NCBI GenBank assembly: GCA_963795415.1
Contig: CAWCHQ010000003.1
Coordinates: 806,001 to 870,000, forward strand
Direction of reading: 5' to 3'
Length of the DNA stretch: 64,000 nt
Origin: CAVSUZ01 sp963795415
GTDB taxonomy: Bacteria; Pseudomonadota; Alphaproteobacteria; Acetobacterales; Acetobacteraceae
Below are positions 22,245 through 30,845 of the stretch, in pieces; position 1 is the stretch's first letter, and every line of letters begins with the position of its first letter. The notes under the pieces are model-generated. The model did not search any database. It saw only the letters and a list, made by a program, of their open reading frames with translations, and was not told the DNA's origin. The translations under genes and the position numbers were made by a program.

Positions 22245-23863
22245 AGCGTCTTCGCCACATCGCGCAACGCGAATTTCTGCACTTTGCCCGTCGAAGTTCG
22301 CGGGATCGCTCCAAAAATCACCTTTTTCGGCACTTTGAACCGGGCCAGGTGCTGGCGGCAGAACCGGATGATCTCCGCTTCATCAACCGGCGGCGCTTCG
22401 GGCTTTATCTCGATGAACGCGCAAGGCGTCTCGCCCCAGGTCGGATCGGGCCGCGCCACCACTGCGGCCAGAAACACCGCCGGATGCCGTGCCAGAATCT
22501 CCTCCACCTCCAGGCTGGAGATATTCTCGCCGCCGGAAATGATGATGTCCTTCGACCGGTCCTTTATCTCTACATATCCGTCCGGATGCCACACCGCGAG
22601 ATCGCCGGACAGATACCAGCCATTGTGCAGCGTCTTCTCCGTCGCCTCCTGGTTCTTGAGGTAGCCTTTCATGATCGTATTGCCGCGCTGCATGATTTCG
22701 CCCACGGTCACGCCATCCCGCGGTGCTGGAGTCATCGTCTCGGGATCGCCAACCATCATGTCCTGCAGCGTAGGGTACAGCACGCCCTGGCGCGCCATAT
22801 TGGCGTAGCGCCGCTCGGGTGGCAGTGCATTCCATTCAGGCTGGAACACGCAGGATGTGGAGGGCCCGTACGTCTCCGTCGCGCCATACAGATGGGTCAC
22901 TTCGAAACCAAGCTCCTCCATCGCCCGGATCACCGCCGATGGCGGCGCCGCACCGCCCGTCGCGCAATGCACGGTGTGATCAAACTTGACCCGCTGCTCC
23001 GCCGGCGCCTGTGCAAGCATATTCATCACGATCGGTGCGCCGCAAAGGTGCGTAACCTTGTGGCGCGCAATCAGCTGGAAAATCGCCGCCGGCTCGATCT
23101 TGCGCAAGCACACATGGGTTCCGCCGACAGTGGCGACCGCCCAGGGATAGGACCAGCCGGAACAATGAAACATCGGCAAGGTCCACAAATACACGCTGTC
23201 GAAACTCAACCCGAACATCAGCGCGTTTGCCAGCGCCTGCAAATAAGCGCCGCGATGATGATACACCGCGCCTTTCGGATCTCCGGTCGTGCCGGAGGTG
23301 TAGAGCAGACACAGCGATTGCCACTCATCGTCTGTCTCCGGCCAGGCAAAATCCGGATCGCCGCCGCCCAGCACTGCTTCGTAATCAACACCCGTCCGCC
23401 CGGCCGCACCGACGCTGATGACCGCGATCTCGTGGTCAACCTGCCGCAGCGCATCGGTCACAAGCGGTACGTAGTCGCTGTCCACGATCAGCACCTTGGC
23501 CTGGCCGTGATTGAGGGAAAACGCGATTGTCGCCGCATCCAGGCGCGTATTCAGCGGATTGAGCACGGCCCCGAGCATCGGCACGGCATAATGCGCCTCG
23601 ATCATCTCGGGGATGTTCGATGCGATGATTGCCACCGTGTCGAGCCGCCCCACGCCAAGACCGGCAAGCCCCGATGCCAGGCGCGTGCATCGTTCCAGCA
23701 GTTGCGCGTAGGTATAGCGCCGGTCGCCGTCGATGACCGCGATCTTCTGCCGGTAGGCGCGCGCCGCCCCGGTCAGAAATGAAACCGGCGAAAGAGGCAC
23801 GAAATTCGCGTCATTGCGATCCAGCCCCGTTTCGAAAGGATGCGGAACGGCGTCCATGCTCAT
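22241..23863 (-). CDS. acyl-CoA synthetase (AMP-binding family) feeding PHA synthesis
   Basis: 540 residues of the adenylate-forming superfamily: P-loop LLYTSGTTGDPKGAVYHH, LYGATETYGPS, WYLSGDLAVWHPDGYVEIKDR and the C-terminal hinge and Lys motif PRTSTGKVQKFALR. Closest in style to medium-chain fatty-acid:CoA ligases (AlkK type). The stop overlaps the phaE start by 4 bases, and the tight coupling suggests it makes acyl- or hydroxyacyl-CoA for the synthase. That link is inferred from gene order. Cytosolic. Confidence 0.9.
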   Translation of the reverse strand: MSMDAVPHPFETGLDRNDANFVPLSPVSFLTGAARAYRQKIAVIDGDRRYTYAQLLERCTRLASGLAGLGVGRLDTVAIIASNIPEMIEAHYAVPMLGAVLNPLNTRLDAATIAFSLNHGQAKVLIVDSDYVPLVTDALRQVDHEIAVISVGAAGRTGVDYEAVLGGGDPDFAWPETDDEWQSLCLLYTSGTTGDPKGAVYHHRGAYLQALANALMFGLSFDSVYLWTLPMFHCSGWSYPWAVATVGGTHVCLRKIEPAAIFQLIARHKVTHLCGAPIVMNMLAQAPAEQRVKFDHTVHCATGGAAPPSAVIRAMEELGFEVTHLYGATETYGPSTSCVFQPEWNALPPERRYANMARQGVLYPTLQDMMVGDPETMTPAPRDGVTVGEIMQRGNTIMKGYLKNQEATEKTLHNGWYLSGDLAVWHPDGYVEIKDRSKDIIISGGENISSLEVEEILARHPAVFLAAVVARPDPTWGETPCAFIEIKPEAPPVDEAEIIRFCRQHLARFKVPKKVIFGAIPRTSTGKVQKFALRDVAKTL

Positions 23864-23918
23864 GGGAAGCTCCCGTAATCCGCGTCATGATGCCCCATTC
23901 GGCGGCTCAGGCCAAAGC

Positions 23919-24686
23919 TCACAGGCCGGAGACCAGGTGCCCCCCGTCCACCGCGATGACGCTGCCGGTCATGAATGAACTGGCTTCAGAGGCGAGAAGC
24001 AGCAGCGCGCCATCCAGCTCGTTCGCCTGGCCAAGCCGGCGCTGGGGAATGCGCTTGATAAGCGCCTGACCCGGCGGGCTGGCGAAGAACGCGCTGTTCA
24101 GCTCCGTCTCGATATAGCCGGGCGCGATCGCATTGACCCGAATGCCGTGCCGTGCCCATTCCAGCGCCAGCACTTTGGTCATCTGGATCAGCCCCGCCTT
24201 GGAAACCGCATAGGCCGCGACACTGCCGGCGACCCGCAATCCAAGTATCGAGGCGATGTTCACGATACTGCCCGAAATCCGGTGCCGGACCATCCGCCGG
24301 GCAGTACGCTGCGCCGCCAGCCATGCCCCCTTGAGATTTACGTTGATGACCTGATCCCACCCGCTTTCTTCCACATCGAGGGCGGGCCCCGTTTCGGTCA
24401 CGCCCGCGTTGTTGATCAGCACCTTGACGGGACCCAGCGCCCTTTCCGCCCCGTCCAGCGCGCGTTCCACACTGGCAAAATCGCTTACATCCATAACCAC
24501 GGCCGCCGCCCGGCCTCCGCCGTCCCGGATCGCCTCCACGCTCGCCGCCAGCGCCTGCTCCCGCCGCGCCGCCAGCGTTACGGACGCGCCGGCTTCCGCC
24601 AGCCGCGCGGCGAAATGCTTCCCCAGTCCGCTGGAGGCGCCGGTGACCAGCACATGGCTGCCGTCAAGGCTGAACGAGTCGGGCAT
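23919..24686 (-). CDS. short-chain dehydrogenase/reductase
   Basis: A 255-residue classical SDR: VTGASSGLGKHFAARLAEAG binds the cofactor, NNAG is present, and the catalytic Ser and the YAVSK Tyr/Lys follow in SILGLRVAGSVAAYAVSK. The C-terminus ends ASSFMTGSVIAVDGGH, as in most SDRs. The ATG at 24686 follows GGGGAG; a longer reading of 34 codons upstream lacks support. It lies 55 bases upstream of the acyl-CoA synthetase on the same strand, so a reductase role supplying hydroxyacyl-CoA (PhaB-like) is possible but unproven. Confidence 0.9.
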   Translation of the reverse strand: MPDSFSLDGSHVLVTGASSGLGKHFAARLAEAGASVTLAARREQALAASVEAIRDGGGRAAAVVMDVSDFASVERALDGAERALGPVKVLINNAGVTETGPALDVEESGWDQVINVNLKGAWLAAQRTARRMVRHRISGSIVNIASILGLRVAGSVAAYAVSKAGLIQMTKVLALEWARHGIRVNAIAPGYIETELNSAFFASPPGQALIKRIPQRRLGQANELDGALLLLASEASSFMTGSVIAVDGGHLVSGL

Positions 24687-24738
24687 GATCTCCCCTTGTT
24701 GCCTGAGTATCCAATTCACGCTTCTCCGCGATCGGATA

Positions 24739-25182
24739 CTACCGCACCCTCTTCCAAACCAGGATCGAGCGCCCCTCCTGGCCGTCATAATAGCTTCGGT
24801 AAGGGGCGGTCGTGATGGTCAGCATGTCTCCATTCAGCTCGAAAAACCTTGTCTGATCGGTGCCGGTCCAGCCCTGGTTCCAGGAAATGTCGATGTGGTG
24901 AACGACGCTGTTTTCCCCCAGCGTGTACGTGCCGGCATAGGCAACCATCGAGCCCAGAAGCTGCACTCCTTCCTCGTCGGTGGGGACCACATCGCGCGGC
25001 GGCAGGCGGTCGCCTCGCGCGAAGATCGCGTACATGCGCCCATCGGGCGCGTAGCCCAGATAACCATCCGGCGCCTCCCCGAATTGGTTGAACCGGTGAC
25101 CCGTCGCGATCACCTCGCGGACATAGGATTGCAGCTTCCAGGTTCCGATAATCCGTGCGGCGCCTGATTTCTGGTCGGCCAT
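24739..25182 (-). CDS. lipocalin-like domain protein
   Basis: 147 residues matching the small bacterial lipocalin-like beta-barrel family: IIGTWKLQSY at the start, GYLGYAPDGRMYAIFARGDR in the middle, GTYTLGENSVVHHIDISW and the C-terminal RSILVWKRV. Such proteins lack a signal peptide and bind small hydrophobic ligands; specific roles are unknown. I chose the ATG at 25182 for its GGGGAGAAG upstream. It lies 52 bases before the SDR gene and may share its transcript. The gene diverges from the patatin gene. Confidence 0.8.
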   Translation of the reverse strand: MADQKSGAARIIGTWKLQSYVREVIATGHRFNQFGEAPDGYLGYAPDGRMYAIFARGDRLPPRDVVPTDEEGVQLLGSMVAYAGTYTLGENSVVHHIDISWNQGWTGTDQTRFFELNGDMLTITTAPYRSYYDGQEGRSILVWKRVR

Positions 25183-25294
25183 GCTGCTTCTCCCCAGGCA
25201 GACTGCTCGCCCGTAACCATCCACTTGCCGGATGTCCAGACACTTCGCCGGGACCCACCGACCCGATCGCGGCGAAGCGGCGTGCTTAAAACAG

Positions 25295-25323
25295 TTGGAG
25301 AATATATGAAGACTCTTTAGACT
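25295..25323 (+). promoter_or_regulatory. candidate sigma-70 promoter of the patatin gene
   Basis: TTGGAG (25295-25300) and TAGACT (25318-25323) are separated by exactly 17 bases in an AT-rich patch unusual for this GC-rich window, 33 bases upstream of the patatin ATG. Both hexamers match the consensus at four of six positions. A visual candidate only. Confidence 0.35.
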
Positions 25324-25356
25324 GACGCTACCCAAAACAAACAACAGGAGGAATAC

Positions 25357-26544
25357 ATGAGCTACCGCATACTCTCTCTGGACGGTGGCGGCGCCTGGTC
25401 CCTGATTCAAGTACGCGCCCTGATTGAGCTTTTCAGTGTAAACGCGACCGGCCGCGACGTTCTCAGTCAGTTCGACCTTGTCGCCGCCACCTCCGGTGGC
25501 AGCCTCGTTCTTGCAGGCCTGCTTGAAAACAAATCACTCGGCGATGTGCTGGCGCTGCTTAAAAGCGAGCCCGACCGCCGCGCCATCTTTTCCCCCACGA
25601 AGGACGTTCCGGACCAGGCGTTGCAAAAATTGATAGGCATCGGCCCGAAATACAGTGCGGAAGCCAAGCTGCCCGCGCTGGAGCGCCTGCTGCCAAGCAC
25701 CGGCAATCTGATGCTCAGCAACATCGTTCCCAACATAATCGGCGCAGGCGGCAGGCCGATTCATGTTTTGATCCTGGCGTTTGATTACGACAGGAAACGG
25801 GCCACGTTCTTCCGCTCAGCGACGATCGACAACAACAATGGTTACGGCGATGCCGCGGATATCACCCTCGCGGCGGCGGTGCATGCCTCCACCAATGCGC
25901 CCATCAATTACTTCGATGCGCCGGCAAAAATTCCCGGCTTTGCGGACTGGTACTGGGACGGCGGCATTACCGGCCATAACAACCCCGTGCTCGCCGCCTG
26001 CATCGAGGCAGCCGCGATGGGTCAGGCCCTGACCGATCTTCGCATGCTCAGCCTCGGCACTGCCAGCGTCTTTCTGCCGCTTGCGGATCGCGGCGCCCCG
26101 CCCTCGCCGTTCTATGCACCCCGCCAGGATTCCACCATTGTGGCCGATCTGACCAAACTGGCCAGCAGTCTGCTGGACGATCCGCCGGACTTCGCCACCT
26201 TCGCGGCTCATATCATGACCGGAGGCGGGTCGGGCCTGCCCCGGGGCGCCGCGAGCCGTATCGTCCGCATGAACCCGCTGATCAGCCCGGTTGCGAGCGG
26301 CGGCGGCTGGATCGCTCCCGAGGGCTGGAGTGCGGCGCAATTCCAGTATCTCTGCAAGTTGGACGTCGATGCGGTGCTCGACGCGGAGGTCGCCTATATC
26401 GACGATTGGTGCAGTTACTGGATTGCGGGAAAGAACCTCAATCAGCCGATCCGCATGGACGGCGCGACGCTGAAGCCGGAGATCGGTCCGGCGACATTTC
26501 CGGATGCAAAAGGCGCCTGGGCGCAGCTTGTAAACCCGGTGTAA
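25357..26544 (+). CDS. patatin-like phospholipase
   Basis: 395 residues. The N-terminus LSLDGGGAWSLIQVRALIEL contains the DGGG oxyanion hole, AATSGGS near residue 47 carries the nucleophilic Ser in a variant of GxSxG, and YWDGGITGHNNP near residue 202 supplies the dyad Asp. Patatins hydrolyse acyl chains from phospholipids. No signal peptide is visible, so it is cytosolic or exported by another route. GGAGGAA precedes the ATG. It resembles stand-alone patatins rather than CBASS effectors, and no cyclase is nearby. Confidence 0.88.
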   Translation: MSYRILSLDGGGAWSLIQVRALIELFSVNATGRDVLSQFDLVAATSGGSLVLAGLLENKSLGDVLALLKSEPDRRAIFSPTKDVPDQALQKLIGIGPKYSAEAKLPALERLLPSTGNLMLSNIVPNIIGAGGRPIHVLILAFDYDRKRATFFRSATIDNNNGYGDAADITLAAAVHASTNAPINYFDAPAKIPGFADWYWDGGITGHNNPVLAACIEAAAMGQALTDLRMLSLGTASVFLPLADRGAPPSPFYAPRQDSTIVADLTKLASSLLDDPPDFATFAAHIMTGGGSGLPRGAASRIVRMNPLISPVASGGGWIAPEGWSAAQFQYLCKLDVDAVLDAEVAYIDDWCSYWIAGKNLNQPIRMDGATLKPEIGPATFPDAKGAWAQLVNPV

Positions 26545-26730
26545 GTTCGGGTGGCACGCAGCGCGGCAGTGCCCCATGATATGCGCTTACACCTACATCC
26601 TCGAAAACAAATGCTCCCAGCAGAAACTGCTGCCTTCAATTCAACGGGAGATGACGATGACGAGGACAAACGACGACCAGCGGCCGGCGCGGATGTGGCC
26701 GTGCGTTCGCAGGCGTCTTACTCTCTTGGC

Positions 26731-27187
26731 ATGTCCAACTCATCGATAGATCACGGAACAGTCGTTGTTGAGCAGACGATCAATGTGCCGCTGGCTCGCG
26801 CCTATGCGGCGTTCGCCGACCCTGATGAGCGCGACGTTTGGGCTGCTCCATCGGACTCCGCTGTCTTTATTTATGAGGAAGGATTTCCGCGTGGATGACA
26901 GGGATATTGCCCGATGTGGGCCGAGGTCTGACCCACGTTTTCGTGTGGAAACGCGCTACATAGACATTCTTCCTGAACGACGCGTGGTATCGACAGAAAT
27001 CATCAGAGAGGCCGATTAGCTCCTTGCCACGAACCTGACCACGATAGAATTTTTCCCGGATGGTCAGCGAGCAACTCTGAAGGTGACGGCTCAGGTCACG
27101 TCGTTCGTCGGCAAGAGCATGATCGATAACACGAAGGTCGGAAACGCCGGTTCTCTGGCCAATATGGCTCGCTATCTTGAGCGGTAA
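26731..27187 (+). pseudogene. SRPBCC (AHSA1-like) domain protein, frameshifted and with an internal stop
   Basis: From ATG 26731 the text reads VVVEQTINVPLARAYAAFAD and AVFIYEE in one frame, then continues in another with DFRVDDRDIARCGP and FRVETRYIDILPERRVVSTE. A TAG at 27017-27019 interrupts, after which LTTIEFFPDGQRATLKVT and the closing MARYLER run to TAA at 27185-27187. Together these give a complete helix-grip protein of about 150 residues with one frameshift near 26880 and one nonsense codon. The family binds hydrophobic ligands. Two independent lesions make a sequencing error unlikely. Confidence 0.8.
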
Positions 27188-27415
27188 GAGGGTGCGAAAT
27201 CAGCGCCGCCCGTCCGGCAGACCCGCACAACGATACTCCCGCGCCACGAGAGCACAGAAAACCGTTGCAGACAGGCTGGGAATTTGCCAGCTTAACCAAA
27301 GCTTAACAACTCGGCGTCCCGGTCGGACCGGAAGGCATTGACGTGGCTGTTCCCTCGGCTGAACCGCCTGAGCCATCTACCAACCGCAGAAACTCGGTCG
27401 TTCAAGGCTGACCCG

Positions 27416-27763
27416 ATGGTCCTGAACCACGCCGCGCGCGCCCCTCTGGTCCTTTGCCTGCTCTCCATAATCGCGACCCAGGGATGTGCCGTCAGCTACA
27501 CCGACAAGGCGGGCGATCGCCATGTGATCGGGCTGGTGGATGTCACCCTGCGCCACCCGCCCGACAATCAGACCTTCGCGGGCGACGTCGTGGAACTTAC
27601 CACGTTCGGCCTTTCGGCCGGCCGCACGGCGCAGGGCGGGTATCTGACAGCCGGATATAACCATGAGGTCACCGCCGAGCTCCGCGATAATGCGCTGGTC
27701 ATCGGCAATCCGGTCGAACGTCTCGCTGGATCTCAGCAGGGGCGGGCAGGGGACAGACAATAA
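27416..27763 (+). CDS. putative small lipoprotein of unknown function
   Basis: 115 residues starting MVLNHAARAPLVLCLLSIIA, then TQGC, a signal sequence with an imperfect lipobox before Cys25. The mature part (VIGLVDVTLRHPP, DVVELTTFGLSAGRTAQGG) is beta-rich with no family I recognise. The start is uncertain because no strong ribosome-binding site is visible. The frame ends 11 bases before the next gene, also a predicted lipoprotein with a short Cys signal, so the two may be partners. Confidence 0.55.
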   Translation: MVLNHAARAPLVLCLLSIIATQGCAVSYTDKAGDRHVIGLVDVTLRHPPDNQTFAGDVVELTTFGLSAGRTAQGGYLTAGYNHEVTAELRDNALVIGNPVERLAGSQQGRAGDRQ

Positions 27764-27774
27764 ATCGTAGTTGT

Positions 27775-28665
27775 GTGGCCGGTGCCGCACTGATGCTGTC
27801 CTGCCTGCAAGGCTGTGACATCAACTATGCAACTTTCGTCACATCCACCCATATCGGCATCAAGGCCGATACAAAAACCGAACAGGTGGCCATCGGGATC
27901 GGCCGGACCGATCTGTTCCTCGGCCCGGGTTATCCTCAGCAGGGCACGGCGCCGAGCGCATTCGGTTATTTTCAGACCAACGCGCAGGTTTTCTCGCCGC
28001 AGGTCACGCAACTTTACGCAACCGGTGCCGCGGCCGACGCGGTGACGCAATCGGGCAATCCTCCCGCGCCCGCGGGGCCGCCGCCGGAGCTGGCGGGCGT
28101 GCGCCGGCCGCTCGTTTTCGGCACCAACACCGATGTCGGTCTGAAGATCGGCTTCGTGGCCAATGCGCCCTCCAGCTTCAATCTCGGCTACAATCGCGAG
28201 GAGCTTTCCATCATCCCCATGCAGCCGAAGCTGGCGACGGACAGCAAGGACGTTTACGCCCCGGTCCTGGCCTCAATGGCGCTGAACGTCAGCTCGAACA
28301 CGCCCACAAGTTCCGGCCTTGCACTCGGCCAGTTTTTTGCGACTGGGACCGCTGCAACCAATATGGCGAGCACCCCGGCGATACGGGGCCTGTTCACAAA
28401 GGCCGCGACATCTCAGGTGAGCGAGGCAACCCTTGAGGCCGCGCGAAAGACGCTGGGCACCAACATCGGCAGTATTAAGGCGTATCTCGATAGCGGCGGC
28501 GGCTACGCTGTAAACTGTGTTGCGCTCGCTGCCCGCCCGGCTTTCCACGCCGAATTGTGGGACGTTCCCCCGTGCACGTTGTCCGAAAGCCAGTTCATCG
28601 ACACGCTGAACCGGCGGCCCGATCTTGTTTCGGGAGCGACCAATGCGCTCGCCGCCACACAATAG
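27775..28665 (+). CDS. putative lipoprotein, 296 residues, unknown function
   Basis: Starting from GTG 27775 the product reads MAGAALMLSCLQGCDIN, with LQGC as a plausible lipobox, though the signal lacks the usual basic N-terminus; the true start may be upstream in the open frame. The mature region has beta-like segments such as HIGIKADTKTEQVAIGIGRT and NTDVGLKIGFVANAPSSFNL. This pattern recalls outer-membrane or surface proteins, but I recognise no family. A Cys pair near the C-terminus (VNCVAL, PPCTLS) may form a disulphide. Follows the 115-residue lipoprotein by 11 bases and precedes a 68-residue gene by 8 bases. Confidence 0.6.
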   Translation: MAGAALMLSCLQGCDINYATFVTSTHIGIKADTKTEQVAIGIGRTDLFLGPGYPQQGTAPSAFGYFQTNAQVFSPQVTQLYATGAAADAVTQSGNPPAPAGPPPELAGVRRPLVFGTNTDVGLKIGFVANAPSSFNLGYNREELSIIPMQPKLATDSKDVYAPVLASMALNVSSNTPTSSGLALGQFFATGTAATNMASTPAIRGLFTKAATSQVSEATLEAARKTLGTNIGSIKAYLDSGGGYAVNCVALAARPAFHAELWDVPPCTLSESQFIDTLNRRPDLVSGATNALAATQ

Positions 28666-28673
28666 GTGATGCC

Positions 28674-28880
28674 ATGAGCGAAATCCTGACGGCCTGTCTT
28701 GAAACCGAGGAAGCGAATGTCAGAGCATTCCTGACCGGCCAGGGCCAGGCCTATGTCGCGACATACGGCCCGTTCGACGGCAACGTCATATCGTTCAGCC
28801 GTTGGCAGCAGCCCATGGTGAACCTTATCGGCGGACTTAACCAGGCCGGCCGGAAGGTTCTGATCCATACCCGCGACTGA
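28674..28880 (+). CDS. 68-residue hypothetical protein
   Basis: The ATG at 28674 follows the previous stop by 8 bases, with AGGTGATGCC upstream. The product (MSEILTACLETEEANVRAFL, ending GRKVLIHTRD) is small, soluble and of mixed alpha/beta type, with no signal peptide or known domain. Its compact spacing with both neighbours supports coding in an operon. Function unknown. Confidence 0.6.
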   Translation: MSEILTACLETEEANVRAFLTGQGQAYVATYGPFDGNVISFSRWQQPMVNLIGGLNQAGRKVLIHTRD

Positions 28881-28925
28881 ACGTCGGGCCAGCTGCACCT
28901 ATCGGCAAAAAACGAAAGACACGAC

Positions 28926-29579
28926 ATGTTGGATCCCACACTTATCCCCGCAATCAAGGAAGCCATTCAGCAGAACGAGCTTGGCAGCGCCTCGCCGTAC
29001 TGCCTGTCATACGCCTGTCTCGGTGCCAGCGGCGCCAGCTTCGGCATTTTCCAGGGCGATACCAATGTAAACCACGTCGCCCGGAACACGTTGTTGCAGG
29101 CGCTGGAGGCATCCGGCTGTTCCGCCGGTACTTGCGACCGGATCGTCGCCGGCGTCTGCCGGCCGTGTCCCGACGGCGATCCGCTTTCGGCCGAGGACAC
29201 AACGCTTGCCAATGATGCCCTGGCATCGGAGATGGGCCAGGCGATGGTCAACACGATGGATGACCGGTTGCTACAGGTGGTGCTGGGCGAGCTGGATACC
29301 TGCATCGCAGCCGCCGCAACGCGCGGTCAGACTATCGACCCGGCGGCGCTACTCTACATCGCGCTCTGGATCAACATGACGGGCGCGCCCGATACGCTCA
29401 ACAAGTGGCTGTCCGGCACTCAGGAGGTTGGCCTGGCGCCGCCCGTCGGCCCGTCCGTGACGGTGCACAATGTCGAAAATTACCTCCAGGCCAACACGTA
29501 TTTCCGGCTGCACCCGAGGAACTTTGTGCACATGCAGGATTCGGTGCAGGCGGCGATACATTTGCTGCCCGTGGCGTAA
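28926..29579 (+). CDS. hypothetical protein with a lysozyme-like GASFGIFQGD motif
   Basis: 217 residues without a signal peptide. Near residues 32-50 it has CLGASGASFGIFQGDTNVNH, which resembles the SxGxxQ segment of lysozyme-fold glycosidases and chitosanases. Seven or more cysteines cluster in the N-terminal half (YCLSYAC, CSAGTCD, CRPCPDGD), and helical segments follow (AALLYIALWINMTGAPDTLN). A muramidase or related glycan-cleaving role would fit the neighbouring envelope proteins, but the resemblance is by eye and short. It could equally be an uncharacterised family. Confidence 0.6.
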   Translation: MLDPTLIPAIKEAIQQNELGSASPYCLSYACLGASGASFGIFQGDTNVNHVARNTLLQALEASGCSAGTCDRIVAGVCRPCPDGDPLSAEDTTLANDALASEMGQAMVNTMDDRLLQVVLGELDTCIAAAATRGQTIDPAALLYIALWINMTGAPDTLNKWLSGTQEVGLAPPVGPSVTVHNVENYLQANTYFRLHPRNFVHMQDSVQAAIHLLPVA

Positions 29580-29586
29580 ACAACCC

Positions 29587-30363
29587 TTGCCGCCCACCCA
29601 ATCCGACCGCCTCCGCTTCGCCACCGCACTTGCCCAGGAAGCCGGCGCACTCGCTCGGCGCATGCGCCGCAGCCTTGGCGCCATTGCTTCGAAGGACCCG
29701 CTCGACTTCTGCACGGAAGCCGATCGCGCGGTGGAATCCCTCGTCCGCATCCGCATCGCCGAGCATTTCGCCGAACCGGTTCTGGGCGAGGAAGACGGCG
29801 GCGAACCCGCCCCGTGTCTCTGGGTGATCGATCCCATCGACGGCACCAGCAATTACATCCAGGGATCGCCCCGCTGGTGCGTCTCGCTCGCCTATGTCGC
29901 CGATGACCGGGTGCAGCTCGGCGTCATCGCCGCGCCCGACGAACACCGGCTGTTCGTGGCGGAACAGGGAAAGGGCGCCTTTCTCAACGATACCCCGATC
30001 CAGGTCAGTCATCTGCGCACCGGCGCCGCCCCGCTGATCGAAGCCGGCTGGTCCACGCGCCGCTCCATCGCTGCCTACAGCTCCCTCATCCAGGGTCTGA
30101 TCGCGGATCGCATGGAGTTCCGCCGTCATGGCTCCGGCGCACTCGGGATGGCGGATGTCGCCGCCGGACTCAACGACGGCTATGTGGAGTTGCACATCAA
30201 CGCCTGGGACGTGCTCGCTGGACTGGTGCTGGTGGAGCAGGCCGGAGGTTGGGTCAGCGACTATCTCGCCAATGACGGCATTCGCGTCGGCAATCCGGTC
30301 ATCGCCTGCACCCCGGAACTCCGCACCCGGCTTCAGGCCGTCATGAAAGCGGCCAGCGCCTGA
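29587..30363 (+). CDS. inositol monophosphatase-family phosphatase
   Basis: 258 residues of the Mg-dependent FIG/IMPase fold: GEEDGGE, WVIDPIDGTSNYIQG and the C-terminal WDVLAGLVLVEQAGG carry the metal-binding Glu and Asp residues. Members dephosphorylate inositol phosphate, histidinol phosphate or 3'-phosphoadenosine phosphate; the sequence alone does not tell which. The likely start is TTG 29587, eight bases after the previous stop, because no ATG fits the N-terminus. Converges with the YkgJ-like gene. Confidence 0.85.
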   Translation: MPPTQSDRLRFATALAQEAGALARRMRRSLGAIASKDPLDFCTEADRAVESLVRIRIAEHFAEPVLGEEDGGEPAPCLWVIDPIDGTSNYIQGSPRWCVSLAYVADDRVQLGVIAAPDEHRLFVAEQGKGAFLNDTPIQVSHLRTGAAPLIEAGWSTRRSIAAYSSLIQGLIADRMEFRRHGSGALGMADVAAGLNDGYVELHINAWDVLAGLVLVEQAGGWVSDYLANDGIRVGNPVIACTPELRTRLQAVMKAASA

Positions 30364-30382
30364 TCCCGCCGTCCGGCCGGGA

Positions 30383-30748
30383 TCAGCTTTCCTCCTTCTT
30401 TTCCTCTTCGCGAAGCGCCTCCGGCGGGATCTGGAAGAACCGGGCGAATTCGTAAACCGTGCGGTCCGGCTGGTTCCAGCACACATAACCCCGGCAATCC
30501 TTGGGGCGCGCCTCATACACCGTGCACATCCGGTCCTCGCCCAGGAACTGGCAGGTCGCGTAGCCCGACTTTATCCGCTTGCCCCCCTTGCGGGTCCGTT
30601 CAACAATATGCCGCTCCTCAAATGTTCGCACAGACAGACCCAGGAACTTGGCCAAACGTTTGATATCGGCCTGACTGACCTCCACGTATCCGGCCATGCG
30701 GCAACAGAGACTCGGGCATTTGAGGCAGTCGAGGGGGTGGCCGGACAT
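30383..30748 (-). CDS. YkgJ-family Fe/Zn cysteine-cluster protein
   Basis: 121 residues with the family cysteine pattern: CLKCPSLCC at the N-terminus, CQFLGEDRMC in the middle and CRGYVCW near the end. Such proteins probably bind zinc or an iron-sulphur cluster, and some act in protein modification. The start is uncertain: the ATG at 30748 (MSGHPLDC) is chosen because relatives begin just before the first Cys, and an ATG at 30793 is also possible. The C-terminal tail is highly charged (EEEKKEES). Divergent from the YkoP-like gene. Confidence 0.78.
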   Translation of the reverse strand: MSGHPLDCLKCPSLCCRMAGYVEVSQADIKRLAKFLGLSVRTFEERHIVERTRKGGKRIKSGYATCQFLGEDRMCTVYEARPKDCRGYVCWNQPDRTVYEFARFFQIPPEALREEEKKEES

Positions 30749-30845
30749 AATGCGATTGTCGGGTTTGGAGCGGAGCGGAGCAACATAAAGCATGACCGGC
30801 GACGCGAGTCTGGGTCCTGGCCACTGACACCGGAGGACCGAAGGG

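Noticed and set aside
25357..26544. Patatin as a CBASS-type antiviral effector
   Set aside because: No nucleotidyltransferase cyclase, HORMA or ubiquitin-like partner is nearby; the flanking genes are metabolic or unknown.
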